Source of the DNA: Curtobacterium salicis
Lineage (GTDB): Bacteria > Actinomycetota > Actinomycetes > Actinomycetales > Microbacteriaceae
DNA: 64,000 nt
Assembly: GCF_011759505.1 (NCBI RefSeq)
Contig: NZ_JAAOYO010000001.1
Coordinates: forward strand, 186,001-250,000
Direction: 5' to 3'
The position numbers and the translations under genes are program-made. Shown here one piece after another: positions 25,278-33,586 of this stretch. The notes beneath the pieces are model-generated. The model saw only the letters and a program-made list of their open reading frames with translations. It was not told the DNA's origin and ran no database searches. Numbering within the stretch: position 1 is the first letter of the stretch; each line of letters opens with the position of its first letter.

Positions 25278-25859
25278 TCAGGGTGCCGGCGTACTGCTCG
25301 CGGGTGCACCGGCGTCCGGTGCGACGGCGGCGCGGACCGCGTCGACGACGGGTCCCGCGGCTCCGGGCTCGGTGTAGAGGGACGACGCGGTGTGGATCCA
25401 GTAGGGGCCGGCGAACGCGTCGGCACGGCCGGTCTCCCCGCCGAGGCTGAAGTACCCCTCGACCGTGTAGGTGGGCACGGAGCCGCCCTGTTCGAAGAGG
25501 GCGTCCTCGAGCTGGGTGAGCTGCGCCTCCGGCAGGTGGGCGACGGCGACGGTGACGGTGACGCTGTGGTCGGTGGTGGAGCGCCAGGTGCAGACGCGGC
25601 CGTCCTGGGTGGCGATCTGGGCGACCGGGGAGCCCTTCGTCGGCTTCGGCGAGCGGACCCGTTCGAACCGCTGCCCGTAGACGCTGAAGGTGTCGGCGGG
25701 CACGAGGGTGTCGCAGGTCTGGCTGACGGGTCGTCCGACGACGCCGGCCGACGCAGAGGGTGCCGCGTGGCCGCCGCCTCCGGAACAGCCGGCGAGGACG
25801 AGTGCGGCGGGGACGACGAGGGCGGCGATGCTGATCGCCCGGAGGCTGCGGGAGGTCAT
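25278..25859 (-). CDS. Putative lipoprotein
   Basis: A 193-aa protein with signal peptide [25 protein letters not shown]; lipobox LAGC with Cys25. After a Gly/Ser/Ala linker it has a single compact domain with two Cys (TCDTLVPAD and GRVCTWR) that could form a disulfide outside the cell. It ends in an Ala/Pro/Ser tail. No family recognised. The longer reading frame upstream of the ATG at 25859 is shadow of the argS gene region. It diverges from argS across a 73-bp gap. Confidence 0.78.
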   Translation of the reverse strand: MTSRSLRAISIAALVVPAALVLAGCSGGGGHAAPSASAGVVGRPVSQTCDTLVPADTFSVYGQRFERVRSPKPTKGSPVAQIATQDGRVCTWRSTTDHSVTVTVAVAHLPEAQLTQLEDALFEQGGSVPTYTVEGYFSLGGETGRADAFAGPYWIHTASSLYTEPGAAGPVVDAVRAAVAPDAGAPASSTPAP

Positions 25860-25918
25860 GACGGTCCATCCTGCTGCATGGGGCCCGGCGTGGTCCGGGC
25901 GCTGCCTGGGTGTCCCGG

Positions 25919-25924
25919 TAGACT
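25919..25924 (+). promoter_or_regulatory. -10-like TAGACT for argS
   Basis: TAGACT ends 8 nt before the GTG start of argS at 25933, so the transcript probably starts at or next to the start codon (leaderless). No ribosome-binding site is present before the GTG. A -35 element is not evident. Confidence 0.45.
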
Positions 25925-25932
25925 CGTGCGCC

Positions 25933-27603
25933 GTGACTCCTGCCGAACTCTCCGAAGCGTACCTGTCGATCCTCACGGGCATCGTCGAGCGACGCGGTGC
26001 TGCCGACACGGTGACCATCGAGCAGTCGCACGTGGCGTTGGAGCGGCCGAAGAACCGGGCGCACGGTGACTGGGCGTCGAACGCGGCGATGCAGCTCGCG
26101 AAGCGCCTGGGCACGAACCCGCGGGAACTCGCGACGGAGATCGCGGGGGAGCTGACCGAGCTCGACGGTGTCGCGTCGGTGGACGTGGCGGGTCCGGGCT
26201 TCATCAACATCACGCTCGAGGCCGCTGCGGCCGGCGAGGTCGCACGCACGATCGTCGACCAGGGCGAGTCCTTCGGTCACGGCGACCTCTACGACGGCGT
26301 CCGGATCGACCTGGAGTTCGTCTCGGCGAACCCGACCGGGCCGATCCACATGGGCGGCGTCCGCTGGGCAGCGGTCGGCGACAGCCTGGCCCGCGTGTTC
26401 CAGGCGCAGGGCGGTCTGGTGACCCGCGAGTACTACTTCAACGACCACGGCAACCAGATCGACCGGTTCGCCCGGTCCCTGCTGGCGTCCGCGCTCGGTG
26501 AGCCGACGCCGGAGGACGGCTACGGCGGTGCGTACATCGGCGAGATCGCGGCCCGCGTGCTCGCGACGCTGGAGCCGGGTCTCGACGTGACCGACATGCC
26601 GCGGGACGAGGCGCAGGAGCTGTTCCGCCGCGAGGGCGTCGAGTTCATGTTCACGGACATCAAGCGCTCGCTGCACGACTTCGGCGTCGACTTCGACGTC
26701 TTCTTCCACGAGAACTCGCTGCACGAGTCGAAGGCCGTCGACCGCGCCATCGCCCGCCTGCAGGAGCAGGGCCGGATGTACGAGGCGGACGGCGCACTGT
26801 GGCTCCGGACGACGGACTTCGGTGACGACCGCGACCGCGTGGTCATCAAGTCGGACGGCGAGCCCGCGTACATCGCCGGCGACCTGGCCTACTACCTCGA
26901 CAAGCGTGAGCGTGGCTTCGAGCGGAACCTCATCATGCTCGGCGCGGACCACCACGGCTACGTCGGTCGCATGATGGCGATGTGTGCCGCGTTCGGTGAC
27001 GAGCCGGGCAAGAACCTCGAGATCCTCATCGGCCAGCTGGTGAACCTGCTCAAGGACGGCCAGCCGCTCCGGATGTCGAAGCGCAACGGCACGGTCGTGA
27101 CGATGGAGGACCTGGTCGACGCGGTCGGTGTCGACGCCGGTCGGTACGCCCTCGTCCGCTTCGCGAGCGACACCGCGATCGACATCGACCTCGACCTGCT
27201 CACCAAGCGGACGAACGACAACCCCGTCTTCTACGTGCAGTACGCACACGCCCGCACGCAGTCCGTCGCGCGGAACGCCGCCGCCTCGGGCGTCGACCGG
27301 TCGGTGTTCGACGCGTCGCTGCTCACGCACGAGTCGGAGAGCTCGCTCCTCGGTGCTCTCGCCGAGTACCCGCGGGTGCTCCGTCAGGCCGCCGAGCTCC
27401 GCGAGCCGCACCGCATCGCGCGGTTCATCGAGCAGCTCGCCGGCCTGTACCACCGCTGGTACGACTCCTGCCGCGTCACCCCGCTCGGCGACGAGCCGGT
27501 GACCGACCTGCACCGCACCCGCCTGTGGCTGAACGACGCCACCGGGCAGGTCGTCCGCAACGGTCTCGGGCTGCTCGGCGTCAGCGCGCCCGAACGGATG
27601 TAG
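25933..27603 (+). CDS. argS: Arginyl-tRNA synthetase
   Basis: A 556-aa class I aminoacyl-tRNA synthetase that charges tRNA-Arg. Visible are the HIGH-type motif HMGG (about residue 140) after [11 protein letters not shown], the motif [13 protein letters not shown], and a KMSKS-type loop RMSKRNG (about 379-385). The C-terminal ALYxRW-like anticodon-binding end reads [13 protein letters not shown]. The N-terminal Add1 domain is present. Length is normal. The GTG at 25933 is the start because upstream sequence is non-coding and a -10-like hexamer precedes it. A tRNA-Arg gene lies close by. Confidence 0.97.
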   Translation: MTPAELSEAYLSILTGIVERRGAADTVTIEQSHVALERPKNRAHGDWASNAAMQLAKRLGTNPRELATEIAGELTELDGVASVDVAGPGFINITLEAAAAGEVARTIVDQGESFGHGDLYDGVRIDLEFVSANPTGPIHMGGVRWAAVGDSLARVFQAQGGLVTREYYFNDHGNQIDRFARSLLASALGEPTPEDGYGGAYIGEIAARVLATLEPGLDVTDMPRDEAQELFRREGVEFMFTDIKRSLHDFGVDFDVFFHENSLHESKAVDRAIARLQEQGRMYEADGALWLRTTDFGDDRDRVVIKSDGEPAYIAGDLAYYLDKRERGFERNLIMLGADHHGYVGRMMAMCAAFGDEPGKNLEILIGQLVNLLKDGQPLRMSKRNGTVVTMEDLVDAVGVDAGRYALVRFASDTAIDIDLDLLTKRTNDNPVFYVQYAHARTQSVARNAAASGVDRSVFDASLLTHESESSLLGALAEYPRVLRQAAELREPHRIARFIEQLAGLYHRWYDSCRVTPLGDEPVTDLHRTRLWLNDATGQVVRNGLGLLGVSAPERM

Positions 27604-27605
27604 CG

Positions 27606-28376
27606 GTGTCGTCCGCAGCAGCTCCGGCAGCGGGTCGACGCCGGAAGTGGCGCGGGCGCACGGTCGCGATCGTCCTGGTCGTCGTCCTCGTGGTGCTCGC
27701 CGTGCTCGTCGTCGTGGCGGAGTTCGTGCTCCGCGGTGTCGTCGACCGGACGGTCGCGTCGCAGGTCGAGCAGTCGCTGCCGGACGGCACGACGGGCACG
27801 GTCGACGCGCACGTGCCGGGTGTCGTGATCCCGCAGCTGCTCCGTGGCACGCTCGACGACGTCCGGATCACCTCGGACCGGCTGACGGTGGAGGGCATCC
27901 CGCTCGCCGCCGACGTCACCGCGCACGACCTGCCGGTGGACGGCAAGGGTGCGGTGCACGACGTCGACGGCACGGTCCGGTTGGCGTCCGGCGCGGTGAA
28001 GGACCTGGCGAAGTACTCGCCGCTGTTCGAGCGGGTCCGTCTGATCGACGGCGGGGTGGAGTTGCGGGGGAGCGCGTCGGTGCTCGGCTTCCGGATCGGC
28101 TACGCGGCGGACGGGTCGGTCTCGGTGCAGTCCGACGGCCGCGGGGTCACGATCACGCCGAAGACGGTCCGGATCACGAACTCCTCGCTCGGGCTGAAGG
28201 TCGACGACATCCCCGGCGTCTCGGACGTGCCGGTGCCGGTGTGCACGGCGCAGTTCCTGCCGGAGCAGCTCCGTGTCCGCTCGCTCCGGGTGACCTCGGC
28301 GGCGGCGACGGTCCGGATCACGGCCGACGAACTGCCCCTCAGCGAGGCGGGTCTGCGCACCACCGGCCGCTGCTGA
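27606..28376 (+). CDS. DUF2993 (LmeA-type) phospholipid-binding protein
   Basis: A 256-aa protein. A basic N-terminus is followed by one signal-anchor helix (about residues 20-42, VAIVLVVVLVVLAVLVVVAEFVL) and an extracytoplasmic domain with VDRTVASQVEQSL near its start, typical of DUF2993. Mycobacterial LmeA of this family binds phospholipids and takes part in lipomannan maturation. Here the exact role is unknown, probably in envelope lipid handling. It starts at a GTG 2 bp after the argS stop and is presumably co-transcribed with it. Confidence 0.8.
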   Translation: MSSAAAPAAGRRRKWRGRTVAIVLVVVLVVLAVLVVVAEFVLRGVVDRTVASQVEQSLPDGTTGTVDAHVPGVVIPQLLRGTLDDVRITSDRLTVEGIPLAADVTAHDLPVDGKGAVHDVDGTVRLASGAVKDLAKYSPLFERVRLIDGGVELRGSASVLGFRIGYAADGSVSVQSDGRGVTITPKTVRITNSSLGLKVDDIPGVSDVPVPVCTAQFLPEQLRVRSLRVTSAAATVRITADELPLSEAGLRTTGRC

Positions 28377-28451
28377 GCGGGCAGCGTCGTGCTGCGTCCG
28401 GCGCCCGTCCACAGGCGGCGTCACATGGCCGGGAGGGACTGCACGGCCGGA

Positions 28452-28457
28452 TAGGAT
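28452..28457 (+). promoter_or_regulatory. -10-like TAGGAT for lysA
   Basis: TAGGAT ends 8 nt before the lysA GTG at 28466. This is the same arrangement as at argS and suggests a leaderless or very short-leader transcript for the lysA-hom-thrC-thrB genes. No lysine riboswitch-like structure fits in the 89-bp gap. Confidence 0.45.
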
Positions 28458-28465
28458 CGGGTCCC

Positions 28466-29887
28466 GTGAGCGAGAACCCCCTTGCACCGCCGCGACTGCG
28501 GTTCCCGGCGGACGCCTCCGAGCTGATGGCCCGGATCTGGCCCGCGTCCGCGACGCGCACCGACGAGGGCATGCTCGCGATCGGCGGGGTCGCCGCCGAC
28601 GACCTCGTCGCCCGCTTCGGCTCTCCGCTCTACGTCGTCGACGAGCGTGACGTGCAGTCGCGTGCCGTCCGCGTGCGGGACGCCTTCACCGATGCGTTCG
28701 CCCGGATCGGCACGCGGGCGCACGTCTACTACGCCGCGAAGGCCTTCTGGACGACGCACGTCGCCCGGTGGATGGCCGCCGCAGACCTCCGCCTCGACGT
28801 CTGCACGATGGGCGAACTCGCCGTCGGACTGGCGGCGGGCGTCGACCCGGCACTGATGGGCTTCCACGGCAACGACAAGTCCGACGCCGAGATCGAGCGC
28901 GCCGTCGCGGTCGGCCTCGGCACGATCGTCCTCGACAGCCACGAGGAGATCGGTCGCGTCGCCCGGATCGCCGCCGACGCCGGGGTCACGCAGCGGGTGC
29001 GCATCCGGATCAACAGCGGGGTGCACGCCTCGACGCACGAGTTCCTGGCGACCGCTCGCGAGGACCAGAAGTTCGGCATCCCGCTGTCCGAGGCGGTCCA
29101 GGCCGCGACCGCTGTCCGCGCCGAACCGTCGCTCGCCTTCGTGGGGCTGCACTCGCACATCGGCTCGCAGATCTTCGACGACAGCGGGTTCCGCGAGGCG
29201 GCACGTCGGCTGATGGACGTGCACGCGACGCTCGTCGGATCCGGCCCGGTGCCGGAGCTGAACCTCGGCGGCGGGTGGGGCATCGACTACACGGAGTCCG
29301 ACTCCGCCCTCGCGCCGGAGGACGTCGCCGACGCCCTCGCTGCGATCATCGCCGACGAGTGCTCGTCGCGGGGCATCCCGGTGCCCGAGATCGCGGTCGA
29401 GCCCGGCCGCTACATCGTCGGCCCGCCCGGCATCACGCTGTACCGCGTCGGCACGATCAAGCCCGTCGCGGTGGACGCCGAGGACGGCACCGCGGCGACG
29501 CGGACGTACGTGTCGGTCGACGGCGGGATGAGCGACAACGTCCGGCCGGCGCTCTACGGCGCCGACTACACGGCACGGCTCGCCCGGACCTCGGACGCCG
29601 ACCCGGTGCTCACGCGCGTGGTCGGCAAGCACTGCGAGAGCGGTGACGTCGTCGTCCACGACGAGTACCTGCCCGGTGACGTGCACCGTGACGACCTGCT
29701 CGCCGTGGCCGCGACCGGCGCCTACTGCTGGAGCCTGGCGAGCAACTACAACCACGTCGGCCGCCCGCCGGTCGTCGCGGTCGCCGACGGGGCAGCCCGT
29801 ATCCTCGTGCGGGGCGAGAGCGTCGACGACCTCCTCGCCCGCGACACGGGCGTCGTGCCGGTACCCGACACCGGTACGGACGCCTGA
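28466..29887 (+). CDS. lysA: Diaminopimelate decarboxylase
   Basis: A 473-aa PLP enzyme of fold type III that makes L-lysine from meso-diaminopimelate. The PLP-binding Lys is in YYAAKAFWT (about residue 91). Further landmarks are HSHIGSQI, the phosphate-binding GGGWGIDY, EPGRYIVG, and CESGD near residue 389 with the Cys that acts across the dimer. Followed 28 bp later by hom, as in many actinobacteria where lysA, hom, thrC and thrB share a cluster for the aspartate-derived amino acids. Confidence 0.96.
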   Translation: MSENPLAPPRLRFPADASELMARIWPASATRTDEGMLAIGGVAADDLVARFGSPLYVVDERDVQSRAVRVRDAFTDAFARIGTRAHVYYAAKAFWTTHVARWMAAADLRLDVCTMGELAVGLAAGVDPALMGFHGNDKSDAEIERAVAVGLGTIVLDSHEEIGRVARIAADAGVTQRVRIRINSGVHASTHEFLATAREDQKFGIPLSEAVQAATAVRAEPSLAFVGLHSHIGSQIFDDSGFREAARRLMDVHATLVGSGPVPELNLGGGWGIDYTESDSALAPEDVADALAAIIADECSSRGIPVPEIAVEPGRYIVGPPGITLYRVGTIKPVAVDAEDGTAATRTYVSVDGGMSDNVRPALYGADYTARLARTSDADPVLTRVVGKHCESGDVVVHDEYLPGDVHRDDLLAVAATGAYCWSLASNYNHVGRPPVVAVADGAARILVRGESVDDLLARDTGVVPVPDTGTDA

Positions 29888-29915
29888 GAACCCGACCCGG
29901 AGAGACCCCCACCAG

Positions 29916-31223
29916 ATGATCGAATACCGCAACGTCCGCGTCGCACTGCTCGGAGCCGGCTCGGTCGGCTCCCAGGTCGCACGACTCCTGCTCGAGCACG
30001 GACCGGAGCTCGCCACGCGCGCCGGTGCCGGCCTCGAACTCGTCGGGATCGCCGTGCGCGACGTCGACGCCCAGCGGGACGTCGACCTGCCGCGCGAGCT
30101 GTTCACGACGGACGCCGGTTCGCTCATCCTCGGAGCCGACATCGTCGTCGAGCTCATCGGCGGCATCGAGCCCGCCCGCACCCTCGTGCTCCAGGCGCTG
30201 CAGTCCGGCGCCGACGTCGTCACCGGCAACAAGGCGCTGCTCGCCACGCACGGTCCGGAGCTCTTCGCCGCTGCCGAGCAGGTCGGCGCACAGCTCTACT
30301 ACGAGGCCGCCGTCGCGGGCGCGATCCCGATCATCCGACCGCTGCACGACTCGCTCGCCGGGGACCGCATCGAGCGGATCATGGGCATCGTCAACGGCAC
30401 CACCAACTTCATCCTCGACCTGATGGACCGCGAGGGCGCCACGTTCGCCGACGCGCTGGCCACCGCGACGGAGCTCGGGTACGCCGAGGCCGACCCGACC
30501 GCCGACATCGAGGGCTACGACGCCGCGCAGAAGGCCGCGATCCTGGCCTCGATCGCGTTCCACACCTCGGTCCCGCTCGCCGCCGTGCACCGCGAGGGCA
30601 TCACCTCCGTGACGATCGAGCAGGTCCGCGCCGCCCGCAAGGCCGGCTACGTCGTGAAGATCCTCGCCACCTGCGAGCGGCTCACCGACGCCGACGGCCG
30701 CGAGGGCGTCAGTGCCCGCGTGTACCCGGCCCTTGTGCCGGAGTCGCATCCGCTCGCCAGCGTCCACGGGGCGAAGAACGCGGTGTTCGTCGAGGCCGAG
30801 GCCGCCGGCGACCTGATGTTCTACGGCGCCGGAGCCGGCGGGGTCGAGACGGCGTCCGCGGTCCTCGGCGACCTGGTGTCCGCAGCCCGACGGCACGTGA
30901 TCGGCGGCCCGGGTGTCGCCGAGTCGACGCGGTCGGCGCTGCCGGTGTTCCCGATCGGGACCGTCCGCACCCGATACCAGATCTCCCTGCACGTGTCCGA
31001 CGCACCCGGTGTGCTCTCGACCGTCGCCGGGGTGCTCGCGGCCCACGGCGTCAGCGTCGAGACCGTCGAGCAGACCACCACGGGCGCCACCGAGGGGACC
31101 GCGACGCTCGTCATCGGCACGCACCTGGCGCGCGAAGCCGACCTGGCCGACACCGTCGCCGCACTCCGGGGCGAAGACGTCGTCCTGGACGTGACCAGCG
31201 TCCTGCGGTTCGTCGGCGTCTGA
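29916..31223 (+). CDS. hom: Homoserine dehydrogenase
   Basis: A 435-aa enzyme that reduces aspartate semialdehyde to homoserine with NAD(P)H. An N-terminal Rossmann motif [10 protein letters not shown] (13-22), the GNKALL segment, NGTTNFIL (about 160) and the catalytic region [16 protein letters not shown] are all present. A C-terminal ACT domain (about 355-430, [22 protein letters not shown]) suggests feedback control by threonine, as known for the family. The ATG at 29916 follows a weak AGAGAC. Confidence 0.96.
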   Translation: MIEYRNVRVALLGAGSVGSQVARLLLEHGPELATRAGAGLELVGIAVRDVDAQRDVDLPRELFTTDAGSLILGADIVVELIGGIEPARTLVLQALQSGADVVTGNKALLATHGPELFAAAEQVGAQLYYEAAVAGAIPIIRPLHDSLAGDRIERIMGIVNGTTNFILDLMDREGATFADALATATELGYAEADPTADIEGYDAAQKAAILASIAFHTSVPLAAVHREGITSVTIEQVRAARKAGYVVKILATCERLTDADGREGVSARVYPALVPESHPLASVHGAKNAVFVEAEAAGDLMFYGAGAGGVETASAVLGDLVSAARRHVIGGPGVAESTRSALPVFPIGTVRTRYQISLHVSDAPGVLSTVAGVLAAHGVSVETVEQTTTGATEGTATLVIGTHLAREADLADTVAALRGEDVVLDVTSVLRFVGV

Positions 31224-31320
31224 CGCGACCACGCGCCTCCCGGCACCGAACCGACCACCCGCACCACCCAGACCGACCGACCCGATCCAGACCGCCCCAC
31301 CGGACAGAGAGAGAAGCCTG

Positions 31321-32400
31321 ATGGCCCACCAGTGGCAGGGAGTCCTGCGCGAGTACGCCGACCGACTCGACGTGACCGACGCGACCCCGATCGTGACGCT
31401 CGGTGAGGGCGGGACCCCGCTCATCCCGGCGCGTCGGCTCTCCGAGCGCACCGGCGCGACGGTGTACGTGAAGTACGAGGGCATGAACCCGACCGGTTCC
31501 TTCAAGGACCGCGGCATGACGATGGCGATCTCGAAGGCCGTCGAGCACGGCGCGAAGGCCGTCATCTGCGCCTCGACCGGCAACACCAGCGCCTCGGCCG
31601 CGGCGTACGCGACGCACGCCGGCATCACCGCCGCGGTCCTCGTGCCCGAGGGCAAGATCGCGATGGGCAAGCTCAGCCAGGCCGTCGCCCACGACGCCCA
31701 GCTGCTGCAGGTGCAGGGCAACTTCGACGACTGCCTGGACATCGCGCGCGACCTGTCCGCCAACTACCCGGTGCACCTGGTCAACTCGGTGAACAACGAC
31801 CGCATCGAGGGGCAGAAGACCGCCGCGTTCGAGGTCGTCGACGTCCTCGGAGACGCGCCCGACTTCCACTTCCTGCCGGTCGGCAACGCCGGCAACTACA
31901 CGGCGTACTCCCGCGGCTACCGCGAGGACGTCGCGTCGGGCCGCTCCACCAAGATGCCGCGCATGTTCGGCTTCCAGGCCGCGGGCTCGGCCCCGATCGT
32001 GCACGGCGAGGTCGTCCGGCACCCGGAGACCATCGCGTCCGCCATCCGCATCGGCAACCCGGCGTCGTGGAAGTACGCGCTCGAGGCCCGTGACGAGACC
32101 GACGGCTACTTCGGCGCGATCTCGGACGAGGCGATCCTGGCGGCGCACCACCTGCTGTCCGCCGAGGTCGGCGTCTTCGTCGAGCCTGCCTCGGCCATCG
32201 GGGTCGCCGGGCTCCTCGAGCGCTCCGACGCCGGCGTGATCCCGAAGGGCGCGACCGTCGTCATCACGGTGACCGGTCACGGCCTCAAGGACCCGCAGTG
32301 GGCGCTCCGCACCGAGGACGGTGGCGAGGTCACGCCGACGAGCGTCCCCGTCGACACCGCGGCGATCGCGGACGTGCTCGGACTGGTCAGCGCGCGGTGA
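31321..32400 (+). CDS. thrC: Threonine synthase
   Basis: A 359-aa PLP enzyme converting O-phosphohomoserine to threonine. The Schiff-base Lys is Lys62 in [10 protein letters not shown]; the phosphate-binding loop is [22 protein letters not shown] is also typical. The short form without the large N-terminal domain is usual in actinobacteria. The start has GAGAGAGAAG upstream. The 97-bp gap after hom is C/A-rich with CCGACC repeats and shows no terminator. The stop overlaps the thrB start (GTGA). Confidence 0.97.
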   Translation: MAHQWQGVLREYADRLDVTDATPIVTLGEGGTPLIPARRLSERTGATVYVKYEGMNPTGSFKDRGMTMAISKAVEHGAKAVICASTGNTSASAAAYATHAGITAAVLVPEGKIAMGKLSQAVAHDAQLLQVQGNFDDCLDIARDLSANYPVHLVNSVNNDRIEGQKTAAFEVVDVLGDAPDFHFLPVGNAGNYTAYSRGYREDVASGRSTKMPRMFGFQAAGSAPIVHGEVVRHPETIASAIRIGNPASWKYALEARDETDGYFGAISDEAILAAHHLLSAEVGVFVEPASAIGVAGLLERSDAGVIPKGATVVITVTGHGLKDPQWALRTEDGGEVTPTSVPVDTAAIADVLGLVSAR

Positions 32401-33422
32401 ACGCCGACCGCTCGTCCGGACCGGGGGAGGGCATGACCGCCCAGCACGCTGTACCGGCCGGACGGGCGGTGCGTGTGCGCGTCCCGGCCACGTCGGCGAA
32501 CCTGGGGCCGGGGTTCGACTCCCTCGGGCTCGCGCTGTCGCTCTACGACGAGGTCGTCGTCCGCGTCCGGCCGGAGCCGGGCGCGACCGTGACCATCGAC
32601 GGTGTCGGCGCCGGCGAGGTCCCGACGGACGACACGAACCTGGTCGTCCGAGCCGTGCGGCACGGCCTCGCGCACGCCGGCATCGCGCAGCCGGGGCTCG
32701 AGCTGCACGCCACGAACGCCATCCCGCACGGCCGGGGCATGGGCTCCTCGGCAGCGGCGATCGTCGCCGGCCTGATGGCTGCCCGAGGCCTGCTCGAGGG
32801 CGTGGTCGACCTCGACGCCGCCACCCTGCTCACCCTCGCCACCGAGATGGAGGGGCACCCGGACAACGTCGCCCCGGCCCTGTTCGGCGGCCTGACCATC
32901 GCGTGGATGACCCCGGACGGGCCGGCGCACAAGCGGCTGCTCGTGCACCGCGGCGTCTCGCCGGTCGTCTTCGTCCCGACGTCGACGCTCTCGACGAAGC
33001 TCGCCCGGTCCCTGCAGCCGATGACGGTCCCGCACGAGGACGCCGCGTTCAACGTGTCGCGATCAGCGCTGCTCGTCGCGGCGCTCATCCAGAGCCCGGA
33101 GCTGCTGCTCGCGGCGACCGAGGACCGGCTGCACCAGGCGTACCGGGCGAGCGCGATGCCGGAGACGGACGCCCTCATCGGCCTGCTGCGGCAGCACGGT
33201 CTGGCGGCCGTCGTCTCGGGTGCCGGGCCGAGCCTCCTGGTCATGGGCAGCGACCCGGCGCAGCGTCTCGACGCCGCCGAACTGGTCGAGCGACACGCCG
33301 AATCCACCTGGCGTCCGCTCATGCTGGCCGTCGATCTGGGTGGTGCTACAGTGAAAGCGCTCCCGACGCTCGAAGCCGATCTCGCGCAGGCCTCGACCAT
33401 CCACGGTCGACCGCCAGCTTGA
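32397..33422 (+). CDS. thrB: Homoserine kinase
   Basis: A GHMP kinase phosphorylating homoserine for ThrC. The family N-terminus [20 protein letters not shown] and the ATP loop [17 protein letters not shown] are present, with the C-terminal [14 protein letters not shown] use the GTG at 32397 (341 aa), which overlaps the thrC stop by 4 bp. The ATG at 32433, preceded closely by GGGGGAGGG, would give 329 aa and also keeps the full fold. The choice is open. Confidence 0.95.
   Translation: MNADRSSGPGEGMTAQHAVPAGRAVRVRVPATSANLGPGFDSLGLALSLYDEVVVRVRPEPGATVTIDGVGAGEVPTDDTNLVVRAVRHGLAHAGIAQPGLELHATNAIPHGRGMGSSAAAIVAGLMAARGLLEGVVDLDAATLLTLATEMEGHPDNVAPALFGGLTIAWMTPDGPAHKRLLVHRGVSPVVFVPTSTLSTKLARSLQPMTVPHEDAAFNVSRSALLVAALIQSPELLLAATEDRLHQAYRASAMPETDALIGLLRQHGLAAVVSGAGPSLLVMGSDPAQRLDAAELVERHAESTWRPLMLAVDLGGATVKALPTLEADLAQASTIHGRPPA
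33324..33352 (+). promoter_or_regulatory. Candidate rho promoter inside thrB (CTGGCC-N17-TACAGT)
   Basis: CTGGCC at 33324-33329 and TACAGT at 33347-33352, 17 bp apart, resemble -35/-10 elements. Transcription from here would give rho a leader of about 225 nt containing the three direct repeats and hairpin described next. Prediction by eye only. Confidence 0.35.
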
Positions 33423-33444
33423 TCCGGTGCGTGGGGCACTTTTT

Positions 33445-33499
33445 CCAGATCACCGTTCTCGGGCCAGATCATCGTGCTTGGCCAGATCACCGTTCACGG
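33445..33499. repeat. Three 18-19-bp direct repeats in the rho leader
   Basis: CCAGATCACCGTTCTCGGG (33445-33463), CCAGATCATCGTGCTTGG (33464-33481) and CCAGATCACCGTTCACGG (33482-33499) are adjacent and near-identical. They lie in the 164-bp gap between thrB and rho. They could bind a regulator as DNA or act in the RNA leader, for example as Rho-loading or attenuation sequence, since rho genes are commonly autoregulated through their leaders. Confidence 0.8.
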
Positions 33500-33500
33500 T

Positions 33501-33518
33501 CCGTCGTCTGAACGACGG
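33501..33518 (+). promoter_or_regulatory. Hairpin CCGTCGT-CTGA-ACGACGG in the rho leader
   Basis: A perfect 7-bp stem with a 4-nt loop directly follows the third repeat. No T-run follows, so an intrinsic terminator is not supported. It may be part of a leader RNA structure. Confidence 0.45.
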
Positions 33519-33535
33519 CCGTTGCACGCTGCCAC

Positions 33536-33560
33536 GGGAACGGTGGAAACTCTCCGCGTT
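33536..33560 (+). promoter_or_regulatory. SigE-like promoter motif GGGAAC-N15-CGTT upstream of rho
   Basis: GGGAAC at 33536-33541 and CGTT at 33557-33560 have the spacing known for extracytoplasmic (SigE-type) promoters of actinobacteria. It would start transcription close to the ribosome-binding site GGAAGGA (33569-33575). Both hexamers are GC-rich, so chance is possible. Confidence 0.35.
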
Positions 33561-33586
33561 CTGCGGTCGGAAGGAACAACAGCATC

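Noticed and set aside
28377-28465. Possible lysine riboswitch before lysA
   Set aside because: The gap is only 89 bp, has a -10-like hexamer next to the start, and lacks the size and conserved elements of the riboswitch.
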